Of a stretch of DNA of 64,000 nt, positions 38,115 to 48,382 are shown piece by piece; position 1 is the stretch's first letter; every line of letters begins with the position of its first letter. Source of the stretch: an uncultured Hyphomicrobiales bacterium. Its GTDB lineage: Bacteria; Pseudomonadota; Alphaproteobacteria; Rhizobiales; Xanthobacteraceae. The notes under the pieces were generated by a model, which saw only the letters and a program-made list of their open reading frames with translations, was not told the origin of the DNA and ran no database searches. The translations under genes and the position numbers were made by a program. The stretch spans positions 49,018 through 113,017 of the forward strand of contig CAISIV010000148.1 of NCBI GenBank assembly GCA_903885555.1, given 5' to 3'.

Positions 38115-39350
38115 TCATGTCACACCAGCCATGTCTTTCATTCGTGCAAGATCGACACGCCGCCCCTGACTGATCACCGCGACCGGCGCGGCATGGAACC
38201 GCAGCGCCTCGTTCACGTCCGACTGGTCGAGCACGACAAAGTTCGCGGCATTCCCAACGGCCAGACCATGATCGGCGATATTCATCGCCTTGGCCGGCGC
38301 CGTTGTGATCATGTCGTAGAGCGTCTCCATGTCGGCGCGCGACATCATCCACAGCAGATGCGAGGCGAGAAACGCGACCTCCAGCATGTGGTTGCGGCCA
38401 TACGGATAATAGGCGTCTGAGATATCGTCCTGGCCGAGACAGACCGTGATGCCGGCAGCGAGCAGTTCGCGCACCCGCGCATGCAGCGGTCCGGTGTGCG
38501 GATCGGTCACCACCGGCACCTTGGCCTTGCGCAGCGTGGCGCAGAGGCGTTCGAAATACGGCGCGGGATACAGCGACATGGCGCGGCAGTGATGCGCCAG
38601 CGCGCGCCCTTCCCAACCGCATTCGATGGCGGTTAGCGCCATCATCTCCAACGTGCGCAGCGATGCATTGCCGGCATCGTCGAGCAGCATCGACACGTCC
38701 TTGTTGAATTCCTGTGCAAGATCGAAACAGACATCAATGTGCTTTTTGGCGTCGGTGTCGGTCGCTTCGATCCACGGAATGCCGCCGACCACGTCGCAGC
38801 CGAGCGCCATTGCTTCATGCATGAGCTTGTCGGTGCCGGGATCGCGCACGATGCCGTCCTGGGCAAAGGCCACGACCTGGATGTCGACGATGCCACGGAA
38901 TTCCTCGCGCACCGCGATGAGAGCCTTGACGCCTTCGAGCTTCGCCTTGCTGTCGACATCGGCCAGCGCGCGGATGTGCAGCGTGCCATACAGCGCCGCC
39001 AGCGCCACCGCGCGCCGCGCATTGGGCAGGATCCACGCCGCGTCGTATTTCTCTTTGACCTTGCTGGCGAGATCGATGGCCGACAACGCCTGCGACATGC
39101 CGTCGCTCTGATAGGCGTTGAGCGCTTCCTCCGTCATCATCGGCAGCGTCCACACCTTGCAGAGATGCAGGTGCGGATTGACGAAAGACGGCGTAACCAG
39201 ATTGCCGCGGGCGTCGATCTCGCTTCCGGCTGTTGCCACTCCGGCCGTGCCGATCGAGGCGACACGTCCGTCCGCAATTGCGATATCGCAAGGTTTCTCG
39301 TGCCCGCGCAGGCGGGCATTGCGGATCAGGAGTTCGACGCTGCTTGTCAT
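38115..39350 (-). CDS. cytosine deaminase-like amidohydrolase
   Basis: FVNPHLHL metal motif, DIQVVAFAQDGIVRDPGTDKLMHEAMALGCDVVGGIPW, GQDDISDAYYPYG; start re-assigned. Confidence 0.8.
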   Translation of the reverse strand: MTSSVELLIRNARLRGHEKPCDIAIADGRVASIGTAGVATAGSEIDARGNLVTPSFVNPHLHLCKVWTLPMMTEEALNAYQSDGMSQALSAIDLASKVKEKYDAAWILPNARRAVALAALYGTLHIRALADVDSKAKLEGVKALIAVREEFRGIVDIQVVAFAQDGIVRDPGTDKLMHEAMALGCDVVGGIPWIEATDTDAKKHIDVCFDLAQEFNKDVSMLLDDAGNASLRTLEMMALTAIECGWEGRALAHHCRAMSLYPAPYFERLCATLRKAKVPVVTDPHTGPLHARVRELLAAGITVCLGQDDISDAYYPYGRNHMLEVAFLASHLLWMMSRADMETLYDMITTAPAKAMNIADHGLAVGNAANFVVLDQSDVNEALRFHAAPVAVISQGRRVDLARMKDMAGVT

Positions 39351-39402
39351 GAACTGACCGGCATTTCTCATCTTAACGATGCAAAAGCCGGGCCGGAATG
39401 CC

Positions 39403-39448
39403 TCGCTATCGGCATCGGCGAATACGTTATAGGATTTGCCGATAGCGA
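39403..39448. promoter_or_regulatory. perfect 12-bp inverted repeat TCGCTATCGGCA-N22-TGCCGATAGCGA
   Basis: Arms 39403-39414 and 39437-39448, in the divergent amidohydrolase/LysR promoter. Confidence 0.75.
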
Positions 39449-39465
39449 ACCTTAAGGAGACTGCT

Positions 39466-40359
39466 TTGGAGCTGCGCCAACTCCGTTACGCCTTGTCGGT
39501 GGCCAAGGAGCGCAGTTTCACACGCGCGGCCAAGGGATTGAACGTGTCGCAATCCGCCGTCAGCGAACAGGTCGCCTTGCTTGAAGGCGACATCGGCTTT
39601 CCGCTGTTCCGCCGCACGCCCCGCGGCATCGAAGTGACCGAGCGCGGCCGCTCCTTTCTCTATGAGGCCGAGCGCGTGATCGGCGACGTGCTCAGTCTCA
39701 CCGACAGCGCACGGCGTTTGCGCGGCGCGCCCATCGACACACTGACGCTGGCGATGGGCTCTGGCATGGCGCAGATCTTCATGCCGCGGCTTTTCAGCGA
39801 TCTGGCCAAAGCGCTGCCGGACGTGCGTCTGGAAATCCTCACCGCGCCGACGCGCAACATCTTCAGCGAATTGCACGAAGAGCGCATCGATGCCGGTATC
39901 GCAATAGAATCAGACCCGGAACGCGTACCGGCCGGCATCGTCATCGACCGTCTGACGCAGGCCGAGATGGCGCTCATTGTCCCGCCCGCTCACAGGCTGG
40001 CGAAATCGCGCAAGGCTGTCGATATCGGCAGTCTGGTGACTGAGCCCATTGTCATGAGCGAACTGACCGTCGGTTACGGCCAGGTGGTGCTGTCGATGTT
40101 CGCCGATCTCGGCATCAGACCCAACATTTTGGCGGTGGCCGACAATATCGAAACGCAGAAGGTAATCGTGCAGTCGGGTACCGGCATTGCCATCGTGCCG
40201 CGCGCCTGTGTGGAGAACGAAGCGAAACTCGGCGTCATCAAGGTTCTGCCTATTGCACCGGCACGGTCGGTCGCCTTCAGCCTGTTCCGCCGCCGCCAAC
40301 CCTTGTCGCGGCGCAAGGAAACCTTCATTGCGGCGCTGCGCGACTTGCTGAAGGATTAG
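39466..40359 (+). CDS. LysR family transcriptional regulator
   Basis: LELRQLRYALSVAKERSFTRAAKGLNVSQSAVSEQVALLE; TTG start preceded by AAGGAGA. Confidence 0.9.
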   Translation: MELRQLRYALSVAKERSFTRAAKGLNVSQSAVSEQVALLEGDIGFPLFRRTPRGIEVTERGRSFLYEAERVIGDVLSLTDSARRLRGAPIDTLTLAMGSGMAQIFMPRLFSDLAKALPDVRLEILTAPTRNIFSELHEERIDAGIAIESDPERVPAGIVIDRLTQAEMALIVPPAHRLAKSRKAVDIGSLVTEPIVMSELTVGYGQVVLSMFADLGIRPNILAVADNIETQKVIVQSGTGIAIVPRACVENEAKLGVIKVLPIAPARSVAFSLFRRRQPLSRRKETFIAALRDLLKD

Positions 40360-40500
40360 ACAAACGCTGCTGCGCTTCGCGCCATCGCTTTTTCCGATAA
40401 TGACATCGCCAAACAGTCTTGGACTTGGCCTTCGGCGCACGCGCATAATTTCGCCAGGCTAACGCGCGGGCGGCTGAGACGCGCTCAAGAGGCGTCATCG

Positions 40501-42579
40501 ATGAGCAAGCTCGGCAATCTCCGTATCGGTATCGATACCGGCGGCACCTTCACCGATATCGTTTGTGTCGATGGCAATACCGGCGCGATGCGCGTCACCA
40601 AGGTCGCCAGCACGCCGTCAAATCCTGCGGTTGGACTGGTACGCGGCGTGAAGGAAATTCTCGCCGCCAGCGGCGCGACGATTGACGACCTCGCCGGCCT
40701 GGCGCATGGCACCACGGTTGCCACCAACGCGCTGCTGCAAGGCGAAATCGCCGGTCTCGGCCTCATCGTCACCGAAGGCTTCCGCCATATCCTCGAGATC
40801 GCACGCCAGGCGGTGCCGGAGGGCTACGGCAATTCCTATTTCTGGGTGAAACCGGAACGGATCGTGCCGTTGCGCCATGTGCGCGAAGTCGGCGGCCGCA
40901 TGAATTTCCTCGGCAAGGAAATCCGGCCGCTCGACGAGACGAGCGTTCGCGCAGCGGCGCAATATTTCCGCGAGCAAGGCATCAAGACCATCGGCGTTTG
41001 CCTGATCCATTCCTACGCCAATGCCGCGCACGAACGCCGTGTCGCCGAGATCGTGGCGGAGGAATATCCAGGCTGTACGGTGTCGCTCTCCTGCGAAGTC
41101 CTGCCGGAATACCGCGAATACGAGCGCACGGTGACAACCCTGGTCGACGCTTTCGTCAAGCCGCACATGAGCCGCTATCTCGCGCGAATCCAGGACGAAC
41201 TGGGGCCGGGCCTGCGCGAAAAGCCGTTTCTCGTCATGCAGTCGAGCGGCGGCGTCGCCAGTCCCGATCAGGTGATGAAAAAGCCAATAACGACGGCACT
41301 TTCCGGTCCCGCCGCTGGCGCACTCGGCAGCGCCGTGATTTCGGAAATGGCGGGCTTTGCCAACGTCGTGACCCTCGACGCGGGCGGAACATCGACCGAT
41401 CTGTGTTTGATCGAGGCGGGAGTACCCCACCTCACGAATGGAGGATCGGTTGGTCCCTTCCCGGTTCGCATCCCGATGATCGATATCGAGACGGTCGGCA
41501 GCGGTGGCGGCTCGATCGCCTGGCTGACGCGCGAAGGCCACCTCAAGGTCGGCCCGCGCAGCGCCGGCGCCGAGCCCGGCCCGATGTGTTACCCGAACGG
41601 CGGCAACGAGCCGACCATTACCGATGCCAATCTGGCGATGGGCCGTATTCCGCCGGCGCTGATTGGCGGCGGCATTGCACTGAACGTCGAGCGCGCCCGC
41701 GCCGGCCTCGCCGCGCTGGCAAAAAAGCTGCCCGGCAACATGACCGCGGAGCAACTCGCCGAAGGCATCATCGAGATCGCCAACTGGAATCAGGCCAACG
41801 CCATCCGGCAGATGACCATCCAGAAAGGCATCGATCCGCGAGAGTTCGCGCTGCTGTCGTTCGGCGGCTCGGGCCCGGCGCAATCGCCGGCCGTGATGGA
41901 CCTCATCGGCATGAAGGCCTGCATCGTGCCGCCCAATCCGGGCAACCTCGCCGCCTTCGGCTTGCTCGCGGTCGATTGGCGGACCGACCGCATCGTCACC
42001 AAGGTCATGCACCAGGACGATGTCGACGTGGCCGCCATCGCCAGGATCTACACCGATCTCGAGGCCGACGCCGTGGCGACGCTGCAGCGCGACGGTATCG
42101 ACCGTGCCCGCATCCGGCTGATCCGCGAATGCGACATGCGCTACGCCGGACAATCGATGGAAGTGCGTATCTCGGCGCCGTCGGGCCCGGTCGACGAAGG
42201 CTTAATCGCCAGGTTGATCGAGAACTTCAACGCCGCACACTTGAAGACCTTCGGCTACAATTATGCCGGCAAGCAAAAAGTCGAGTTGGTGAACTTCTGC
42301 GTCTCGGGCTTTGGCGTCATCGACCGCCCCAGCGTGCCCAAGCTCGAACTCGCCGGCAAGACCGCGCCGCAGGCAACGAAGCGCAAAGTCTATTTCAAAG
42401 GCGCCTTCATCGAGACGCCGGTGTATCAGCGCAGCACGCTCGGCGCGGGCTTTACACTCACTGGTCCGGCAATTGTCGAGGAGTTCGGCTCGACCACCGT
42501 CGTGTTTCCCGGCCAAAAGCTTGAAGTCGACCCCCACGGCATCCTGATTGTGCGGCCCGCCCGGGAGATCGCCCGATGA
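40501..42579 (+). CDS. hydantoinase/oxoprolinase family protein, HyuA-type subunit
   Basis: RIGIDTGGTFTDIVCVD, GLAHGTTVATNALLQ, TLDAGGTSTDLCLI. Confidence 0.9.
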   Translation: MSKLGNLRIGIDTGGTFTDIVCVDGNTGAMRVTKVASTPSNPAVGLVRGVKEILAASGATIDDLAGLAHGTTVATNALLQGEIAGLGLIVTEGFRHILEIARQAVPEGYGNSYFWVKPERIVPLRHVREVGGRMNFLGKEIRPLDETSVRAAAQYFREQGIKTIGVCLIHSYANAAHERRVAEIVAEEYPGCTVSLSCEVLPEYREYERTVTTLVDAFVKPHMSRYLARIQDELGPGLREKPFLVMQSSGGVASPDQVMKKPITTALSGPAAGALGSAVISEMAGFANVVTLDAGGTSTDLCLIEAGVPHLTNGGSVGPFPVRIPMIDIETVGSGGGSIAWLTREGHLKVGPRSAGAEPGPMCYPNGGNEPTITDANLAMGRIPPALIGGGIALNVERARAGLAALAKKLPGNMTAEQLAEGIIEIANWNQANAIRQMTIQKGIDPREFALLSFGGSGPAQSPAVMDLIGMKACIVPPNPGNLAAFGLLAVDWRTDRIVTKVMHQDDVDVAAIARIYTDLEADAVATLQRDGIDRARIRLIRECDMRYAGQSMEVRISAPSGPVDEGLIARLIENFNAAHLKTFGYNYAGKQKVELVNFCVSGFGVIDRPSVPKLELAGKTAPQATKRKVYFKGAFIETPVYQRSTLGAGFTLTGPAIVEEFGSTTVVFPGQKLEVDPHGILIVRPAREIAR

Positions 42580-44459
42580 ACGTTCACGCGAAAGATTTCC
42601 CCTGGCCGACGGCGCCCGACCTGCCGCGCCCCGAGGTCGATCCGGTTGTCCTCCAGATCGTTGAAGGCACGCTCAACTCGATCGAGGCCGAGATCGAATA
42701 CGCCATCGAGCGCACCGCGCGCTCGCCGATGATCCGCGAAGCGCATGATTATCGCGTCGGCCTGTTCGACCGATACTGCCGCAAGCTGACCGGCCGTTCC
42801 TATTCGGCGATGCCGAACGCGGTCGTGCGCGACTTCCCGCCCGAGACGATGAAGCCGGGCGACGTGTTCCTGATGAACGACACGTACCTGACGGAAGGCT
42901 CGATCGGCCACCTGCCCGATCTGTGCAGCACCGTGCCGGTGTTCCACGACGGCGTCGTCGTCGCCTATATCCAGGCCTTCGGCCATCACGACGACATCGG
43001 CGGCCGGGTTCCGGGTTCGATGCCGGGCACGGCGGCGACCGTGTTCGAGGAAGGCCTCGCGATCCCGCCGATCAAACTCTACGACGCGGGGGTCAAGAAC
43101 GAAGCCGTCTTCACCATCGTCAAGCGCAATACGCGCGTGCCGGAGACGCTCGCCGCCGATCTGGACTCGGAAGTGCAGGCCTGCGTCATGGGCGCGCGCC
43201 GCATGGCGGAGCTGTTCCAGCGCTTCGGCATCGAGACGGTCGAGAGCTGTTTCCAGACCATTCTCGATAAGTGCCGCGACATTTTCCGCAACGAGCTGCT
43301 GCCGAAAATCGCAGATGGCACCTATTCATGGGAAGATTACGTCGAGCACGACGGCATCACCGATCCCAAGCTGCACAAACTCGCGATCAAGATGGAGAAG
43401 AAGAATGATCGCATCACGCTCGACTTCACCGGCACCGATCCCCAATCGAGCGGACCGATCAACTGGCCGGCCGACTATGCCGGCGGCGCCTTCCTCATCA
43501 AATGGATCGCACCCATCCTGCGCAACCTCGCCGACACACCCGAGCGAGCCGCCGAAATCCACGTCAACGAAGGCGTCTGCGAGATTTTCGACATCGTCTT
43601 CCCGCCTAAGGGCACGCTACTGACACCGGAATGGCCGGCTGCGACCAATGCGCGATCGTTCGTGCTGTTGCGCTGCCTCGGCCTGCTCGCCGGTGTCGTC
43701 GCGCAGGCGGTCGATGGCCGCATGCCGGCCGATCAGGAAACCATCCGCTACACCGGCTTCTATGGCGTCGACGAGAACGGCAAGTCGTTTTTGTCGCGCG
43801 AAGTGCTCGGCGGCGGCTCCGGCGGGCGCTATTACGCCGACGGCAATGACGCCATTCACATCGTGCCTGATTCACGCAACCAGCCAGCCGAATTCACCGA
43901 AACGCGCTTTCCGCTGCTGGTCGAGAAGCTCGGGCTTCGCACCGACTCCGGCGGTGCCGGGCTGCGGCGCGGCGGCCTCGGCTACGAGAAGCACTATCGC
44001 GCGCTGGTCGATTGCCGCACCATCGTCACTGCCGACCGCGTGCGGCTCGGCTGTTACGGCATTAACGGCGGCAAGCCTGGGCTGCCGTTCCTCGCCAGCA
44101 TCGATATCGAAGGCAATCAACGCGACCTAGGTGGACTGGTCGATGGCGAGCCCGTGCTCGCGAGGCAGATCGTCCGGGTTGTAACCACCGGCGGCGGCGG
44201 CTGGGGCGACCCGCTTGAGCGCGAGCCCGAGCTGGTGCAGCGTGATGTGATCGACGGCAAGGTTTCGCTTGAGGCCGCCCGCGACGATTACGGCGTCGTT
44301 TTCACCGGCGAAGACTTCGCGATCGATGCGTGTGCAACGACCAAGCTGCGCGCCGAGAAAATGGCTGCGCAGCCATCGAGCTCGCCGATGATCGACCGCG
44401 GCGAAGGCTACGAAAAGATGATCCGCGGCGAGTTCAAGCCTTGGAAACGAACCGTCTGA
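42576..44459 (+). CDS. hydantoinase B/oxoprolinase family protein, HyuB-type subunit
   Basis: [72 protein letters not shown] overlap. Confidence 0.9.
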   Translation: MNVHAKDFPWPTAPDLPRPEVDPVVLQIVEGTLNSIEAEIEYAIERTARSPMIREAHDYRVGLFDRYCRKLTGRSYSAMPNAVVRDFPPETMKPGDVFLMNDTYLTEGSIGHLPDLCSTVPVFHDGVVVAYIQAFGHHDDIGGRVPGSMPGTAATVFEEGLAIPPIKLYDAGVKNEAVFTIVKRNTRVPETLAADLDSEVQACVMGARRMAELFQRFGIETVESCFQTILDKCRDIFRNELLPKIADGTYSWEDYVEHDGITDPKLHKLAIKMEKKNDRITLDFTGTDPQSSGPINWPADYAGGAFLIKWIAPILRNLADTPERAAEIHVNEGVCEIFDIVFPPKGTLLTPEWPAATNARSFVLLRCLGLLAGVVAQAVDGRMPADQETIRYTGFYGVDENGKSFLSREVLGGGSGGRYYADGNDAIHIVPDSRNQPAEFTETRFPLLVEKLGLRTDSGGAGLRRGGLGYEKHYRALVDCRTIVTADRVRLGCYGINGGKPGLPFLASIDIEGNQRDLGGLVDGEPVLARQIVRVVTTGGGGWGDPLEREPELVQRDVIDGKVSLEAARDDYGVVFTGEDFAIDACATTKLRAEKMAAQPSSSPMIDRGEGYEKMIRGEFKPWKRTV

Positions 44460-44487
44460 TTTTGAAGCGTCAATCGAGGAAAGCAGA

Positions 44488-45582
44488 ATGGCTATTGAGG
44501 TCGTCAAAGTAGAACTGAAAACCGTTTCCGATGCGTCCGGTATGGAGGACGCCATCAAGAAGGGGCAGTTCGCCGCCGATGAAGTCATCGCCGTGATCGG
44601 CAAGACCGAAGGCAATGGCGGCGTCAACGACTTCACCCGCATTCTCGCCGACGAAGCCTTCCGCCGTGTGCTGTTGAAGCACGGCAAACGCGCCGAGCCT
44701 GACATCAAACAGATCCCGATGGTGTGGTCCGGCGGCTGCGACGGCGTCATCACGCCGCACGCCACCGTCTTTGCCCGCAACGGCAAAAAGGGCGACGCTT
44801 CGAAGCCGCGTCTCGCCATGGGCACGGCGATCAGCGCCACGCTGCTGCCGGAAGACATCGGCCGCCTCGCGATGGTCGAGAAGGTCGCCGCCGGCGTAAA
44901 GGCCGCGATGAAAAATGCCGGCATCGATAATCCGAAGGACGTGCACTACGTCCAGACCAAGACGCCGCTGCTGACGATCGACTCCGTGCTCGACGCCGAG
45001 AAGCGCCACCAGACCGTTGCCTGCGAAGTGCACGAGTCGATGGGCGTGTCGAATGGCACCACCGCACTCGGCATCGCCGTTGCGCTCGGTGAAATCTCGA
45101 TGCCAAAGGCGGAAGAGATCTGCAAAAACCTCGACCTGTATTCATCGGTCGCATCCTGTTCCTCCGGCGTCGAACTCAACGAAGCGCAGATCGTATTGCT
45201 GGGCAACGCGCCGGGCGCCGGTGGCCGTTACAAAATCGGCCACTCGGTCATGAAGGATGCCCTCGACATCGACGGCATCTACGACTCGATCCGCGACGCC
45301 GGCCTCACCCTGCCCGAGCGCCCGCGCGCTTCGGACCTCGGCGGCAAGCTCGTCAACGTGTTCATGAAGTGCGAAGCCGATCGCACCGGCAAACTGCGCG
45401 GCCGCCGTCAGATCATGCTCGATGACTCCGACGTATCATGGCACCGCCACATCAAGGCGGCGGTGGGCGGCGTTGCCGCCACGGCCATTGGCGACGCGGC
45501 GGTCTTCGTCTCCGTCGACGCCATGCACCAAGGTCCCCAGGGCGGCGGTCCCTGCATCGCCATTATCGACGCCGGGGAGTGA
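44488..45582 (+). CDS. ring-opening amidohydrolase, barbiturase / cyanuric acid hydrolase family
   Basis: [103 protein letters not shown]. Confidence 0.9.
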   Translation: MAIEVVKVELKTVSDASGMEDAIKKGQFAADEVIAVIGKTEGNGGVNDFTRILADEAFRRVLLKHGKRAEPDIKQIPMVWSGGCDGVITPHATVFARNGKKGDASKPRLAMGTAISATLLPEDIGRLAMVEKVAAGVKAAMKNAGIDNPKDVHYVQTKTPLLTIDSVLDAEKRHQTVACEVHESMGVSNGTTALGIAVALGEISMPKAEEICKNLDLYSSVASCSSGVELNEAQIVLLGNAPGAGGRYKIGHSVMKDALDIDGIYDSIRDAGLTLPERPRASDLGGKLVNVFMKCEADRTGKLRGRRQIMLDDSDVSWHRHIKAAVGGVAATAIGDAAVFVSVDAMHQGPQGGGPCIAIIDAGE

Positions 45583-45617
45583 TCGAAACGCCGCAGGGGT
45601 GTGGATGCACACAATTG

Positions 45618-45633
45618 CGGCACGGTGTTTGCT
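45618..45633 (+). promoter_or_regulatory. putative sigma-54 promoter CGGCACG-GTGT-TTGCT
   Basis: GG-N10-GC spacing exact (GG 45619-20, GC 45631-32); one mismatch to TGGCACG-N4-TTGCW; overlapped by dyad TGTTTGC-TT-GCAAACA (45626-45641). Confidence 0.65.
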
Positions 45634-45711
45634 TGCAAACAAGTGAATGCGTCGGTGGATCGGCTCCAACGGCGGCAATTTGAAAAGTCCTGTTAGAACC
45701 TGGAGTTAGAC

Positions 45712-46701
45712 ATGACGCACTTTACAGCAAGCCGCCGGACGATCCTCGGCGCAGTTGCAGCCTTCGCCCTGAGCAGCCTGCCGGTAGCAGCGCAAACGCC
45801 GGACCTCGTGAAGGTCGGCGTGTTTCCGATCAGCTCGTCGCTGCCCTATTTCGTCGCGATCGAGAAAGGCTACTTCAAGGAAAACAACATTGAGGTCGAA
45901 ACCATCAAGCTGATGGGCGGCCCGCCGAACGTCGCGGCCCTGATCACCGGCCAGATCGACGTCTCGGCCGTGCTGGTAACGCTTGAAGGCCTCAACGCCA
46001 ACATCAAGAAGCCGGGCGTGGCGATGTACATCGCAATGCACAGCCAGAACGAACAGTACAAGATGGAGCAGTTCGTCGTCCGCGAGGGTCTGGTCGACAA
46101 GGTCAAGACGCTGAAGGACTTCAAGGGCCTCAAGCTGATGTCGGCGCCGGGGCCGGCCAACCTGAACACCGCCAAGGGCATTCTCGCCAAGATGGGCCTC
46201 AAGGATGGCGACTACACCATCGACCAGCTCGACATGGGCCAGCACGTCAACGCGCTGAAGGCCGGCACCTTCGACGGCGGCTATACGCTGGAGCCGAGCG
46301 CCACCATCATGGCGAATATCGGCGCGGGCAAGACCATCGAAGCCGGCGTCATTGCCAAATACATCCTTGGCGATCCGAAGGCTGACGCGTTCGCGGCAGG
46401 CTGTGCACTGTCGAGCGACTTCATTGCCAAGCGTCCCGATGTCGCCAAGCGCTTTGCGGATGCCTGGGCCAAGGCGATCGTCTTCATCAACAAGGAGCCG
46501 GACGCGGCGCGCAAATATCTCGCCAAGAACACCATGACGCCGGACAACGTCGTCGATACCGTGCCCATGCTCGGCTACATCATGACCAAAGATATGAACG
46601 CCAAGCAGCTCGGCTATCTGCAGACCTTCACCGACTTCGGCACCGAAATCGGCGTCGTGCCGGAAAAGATCGACGTCAAGAAATACCTGAAGTCGTTCTA
46701 G
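45712..46701 (+). CDS. ABC transporter substrate-binding protein, NMT1/THI5/SsuA-like
   Basis: Signal peptide; VKVGVFPISSSLPYFVAIEKGYFKENNIEVETIKLMGGPPNVAALITGQIDVS. Confidence 0.9.
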   Translation: MTHFTASRRTILGAVAAFALSSLPVAAQTPDLVKVGVFPISSSLPYFVAIEKGYFKENNIEVETIKLMGGPPNVAALITGQIDVSAVLVTLEGLNANIKKPGVAMYIAMHSQNEQYKMEQFVVREGLVDKVKTLKDFKGLKLMSAPGPANLNTAKGILAKMGLKDGDYTIDQLDMGQHVNALKAGTFDGGYTLEPSATIMANIGAGKTIEAGVIAKYILGDPKADAFAAGCALSSDFIAKRPDVAKRFADAWAKAIVFINKEPDAARKYLAKNTMTPDNVVDTVPMLGYIMTKDMNAKQLGYLQTFTDFGTEIGVVPEKIDVKKYLKSF

Positions 46702-46730
46702 TCCAAGTCGTTGACCGCGAGTACCAGCCC

Positions 46731-47567
46731 ATGAACGCCGCACAGCACGCCCTTCGAGTCGAAACGGCGGGCGTGCCGTCGGCGAATTCGCTGACGGTGG
46801 GCGCCATCAAGCGCCCGCACGTCACCGTGCGGGGCTTGAGCAAGAAATTCGGCAAGACCACCATCTACGATAACTTCGATCTGGATATTCCCCGCGGCGA
46901 ACTGATCTCGGTGTTCGGTCCGAACGGCTGCGGCAAGAGCACGCTGATCAACATGATCGCCGGGCTGATCCCGATGGACGCCGGGCAGATTTTATTCGAT
47001 GGCATGCAACTGGCCGACATTAAATTCGGCTACGTGTTCCAGAATTATCGCGAGGCGCTGTTTCCCTGGATGCGAGCCTTCGACAACATCGCCTACCCGC
47101 TGAAAATGATGAACGTGTCGCCGGCCGAGCGCAAAGCGCGCACCGAACAGTTGGTGGCGCGCCTCGGCGTCAAGATCGACCTCAATCTCTATCCGTACCA
47201 GATGTCCGGCGGCCAGCAGCAACTGGTCTCAATCATGCGGGCGCTGGTGGTGGAACCGGAAATTCTGTTCCTCGACGAGCCGTTCTCCGCGCTCGACTAC
47301 GAGATGACCTTGTTCATGCGCGAGCAGCTGCAGAAACTGTTCATGGAAAGCGGCACGACCATGGTGCTGGTGTCGCACGACCTCGAAGAAGCCGTTTATC
47401 TCGCCGACCACGTGCTGCTGCTGTCGCGCCACCCCGCGCGCGTCGCCGATTTTCCCGCCGTGACGTCGCCGCGGCCGCGCACCGACGCCACGTTATCCGA
47501 TCCTGAATTCGTGAGCACCAAGGCGCATTGCCTCGAAGTTTTCCAGCGCGAAGTGAGGCGGGCATGA
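46731..47567 (+). CDS. ABC transporter ATP-binding protein (SsuB/TauB-like)
   Basis: FGPNGCGKSTLINMIAGL, MSGGQQQLVSIMRALVVEPEILFLDEPFSALD. Confidence 0.9.
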   Translation: MNAAQHALRVETAGVPSANSLTVGAIKRPHVTVRGLSKKFGKTTIYDNFDLDIPRGELISVFGPNGCGKSTLINMIAGLIPMDAGQILFDGMQLADIKFGYVFQNYREALFPWMRAFDNIAYPLKMMNVSPAERKARTEQLVARLGVKIDLNLYPYQMSGGQQQLVSIMRALVVEPEILFLDEPFSALDYEMTLFMREQLQKLFMESGTTMVLVSHDLEEAVYLADHVLLLSRHPARVADFPAVTSPRPRTDATLSDPEFVSTKAHCLEVFQREVRRA

Positions 47568-48319
47568 AAGAGAAACTTGAGCCCTTCCTCCCCGTCATCG
47601 GCGTCGTCGGACTGTTCGCCGTCTGGTTCGGCGCGACGTCGCTCAAGCTCGTCGATCCGGTGCTGCTGCCCTCGCCCATGGAGGCCGGCAAGGCCTTCTA
47701 CAAGGGCATGTATGGCGTGCTCGGCTTCGATTTCGTCAAGACGGTCTATCGTACGCTGATGGCGACCGCGATTGCCGCCGTCATCGCCATCCCCCTGGGC
47801 ATTGTGCTGGGCGCGTCGGAAAAACTCTACCGTTCGCTGGAGTTCGTCATCGATTTCTTCCGCTCGACGCCCGCCTCGGCGATGTTTCCGCTGTTCCTGG
47901 TGCTGTTCGGCGTCGGCGACGAAACCAAGATTTCGGTCGCGGCCTTCGGCGCCATTCTGGTGATCCTGTTCAACGTCGCCTACGGCGTGATGAACGCTCG
48001 CAAGACGCGCCTTTTGGCGGCCAAGGTGATGGGCGCCTCGCGCCTGCGCGTGCTTTTTGATGTGATGCTTTTCGAGTCGCTGCCGCAGACTTTCGTCGGC
48101 TTGCGCAACGGCGTGTCGCTGGCGCTGGTCATCATCGTCGTTGCCGAAATGTTCATCGGCTCGCAGGACGGGCTTGGCCACAGCGTGTTCGAGGCGCAGC
48201 AGATGTTCGAAATGCCGCGCATGTATGCGGCGATCTTCGCCGCCGGCGCGCTCGGTTACGGTCTCAATTTGATCTTTCTCACGATCGAGCGCCGCTTCGT
48301 GCACTGGTCCGGGAAATAG
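47564..48319 (+). CDS. ABC transporter permease (SsuC/TauC-like)
   Basis: Hydrophobic, EAA-like GASRLRVLFDVMLFESLPQTFVGLRNGVSLALVIIVVAEMF; ATGA overlap; start re-assigned. Confidence 0.9.
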   Translation: MKEKLEPFLPVIGVVGLFAVWFGATSLKLVDPVLLPSPMEAGKAFYKGMYGVLGFDFVKTVYRTLMATAIAAVIAIPLGIVLGASEKLYRSLEFVIDFFRSTPASAMFPLFLVLFGVGDETKISVAAFGAILVILFNVAYGVMNARKTRLLAAKVMGASRLRVLFDVMLFESLPQTFVGLRNGVSLALVIIVVAEMFIGSQDGLGHSVFEAQQMFEMPRMYAAIFAAGALGYGLNLIFLTIERRFVHWSGK

Positions 48320-48367
48320 AGCATGATCGCGAAAAGTGGGAACCGGTTTTCGGATAAGATCATGCTC
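48319..48367. repeat. Rhizobiales-type palindromic intergenic repeat
   Basis: GAGCATGATC...CGAAAAgtgggaaccggTTTTCG...GATCATGCTC; nested perfect inverted arms; overlaps last base of permease stop. Confidence 0.75.
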
Positions 48368-48382
48368 AAGCAAAGAATCTAA

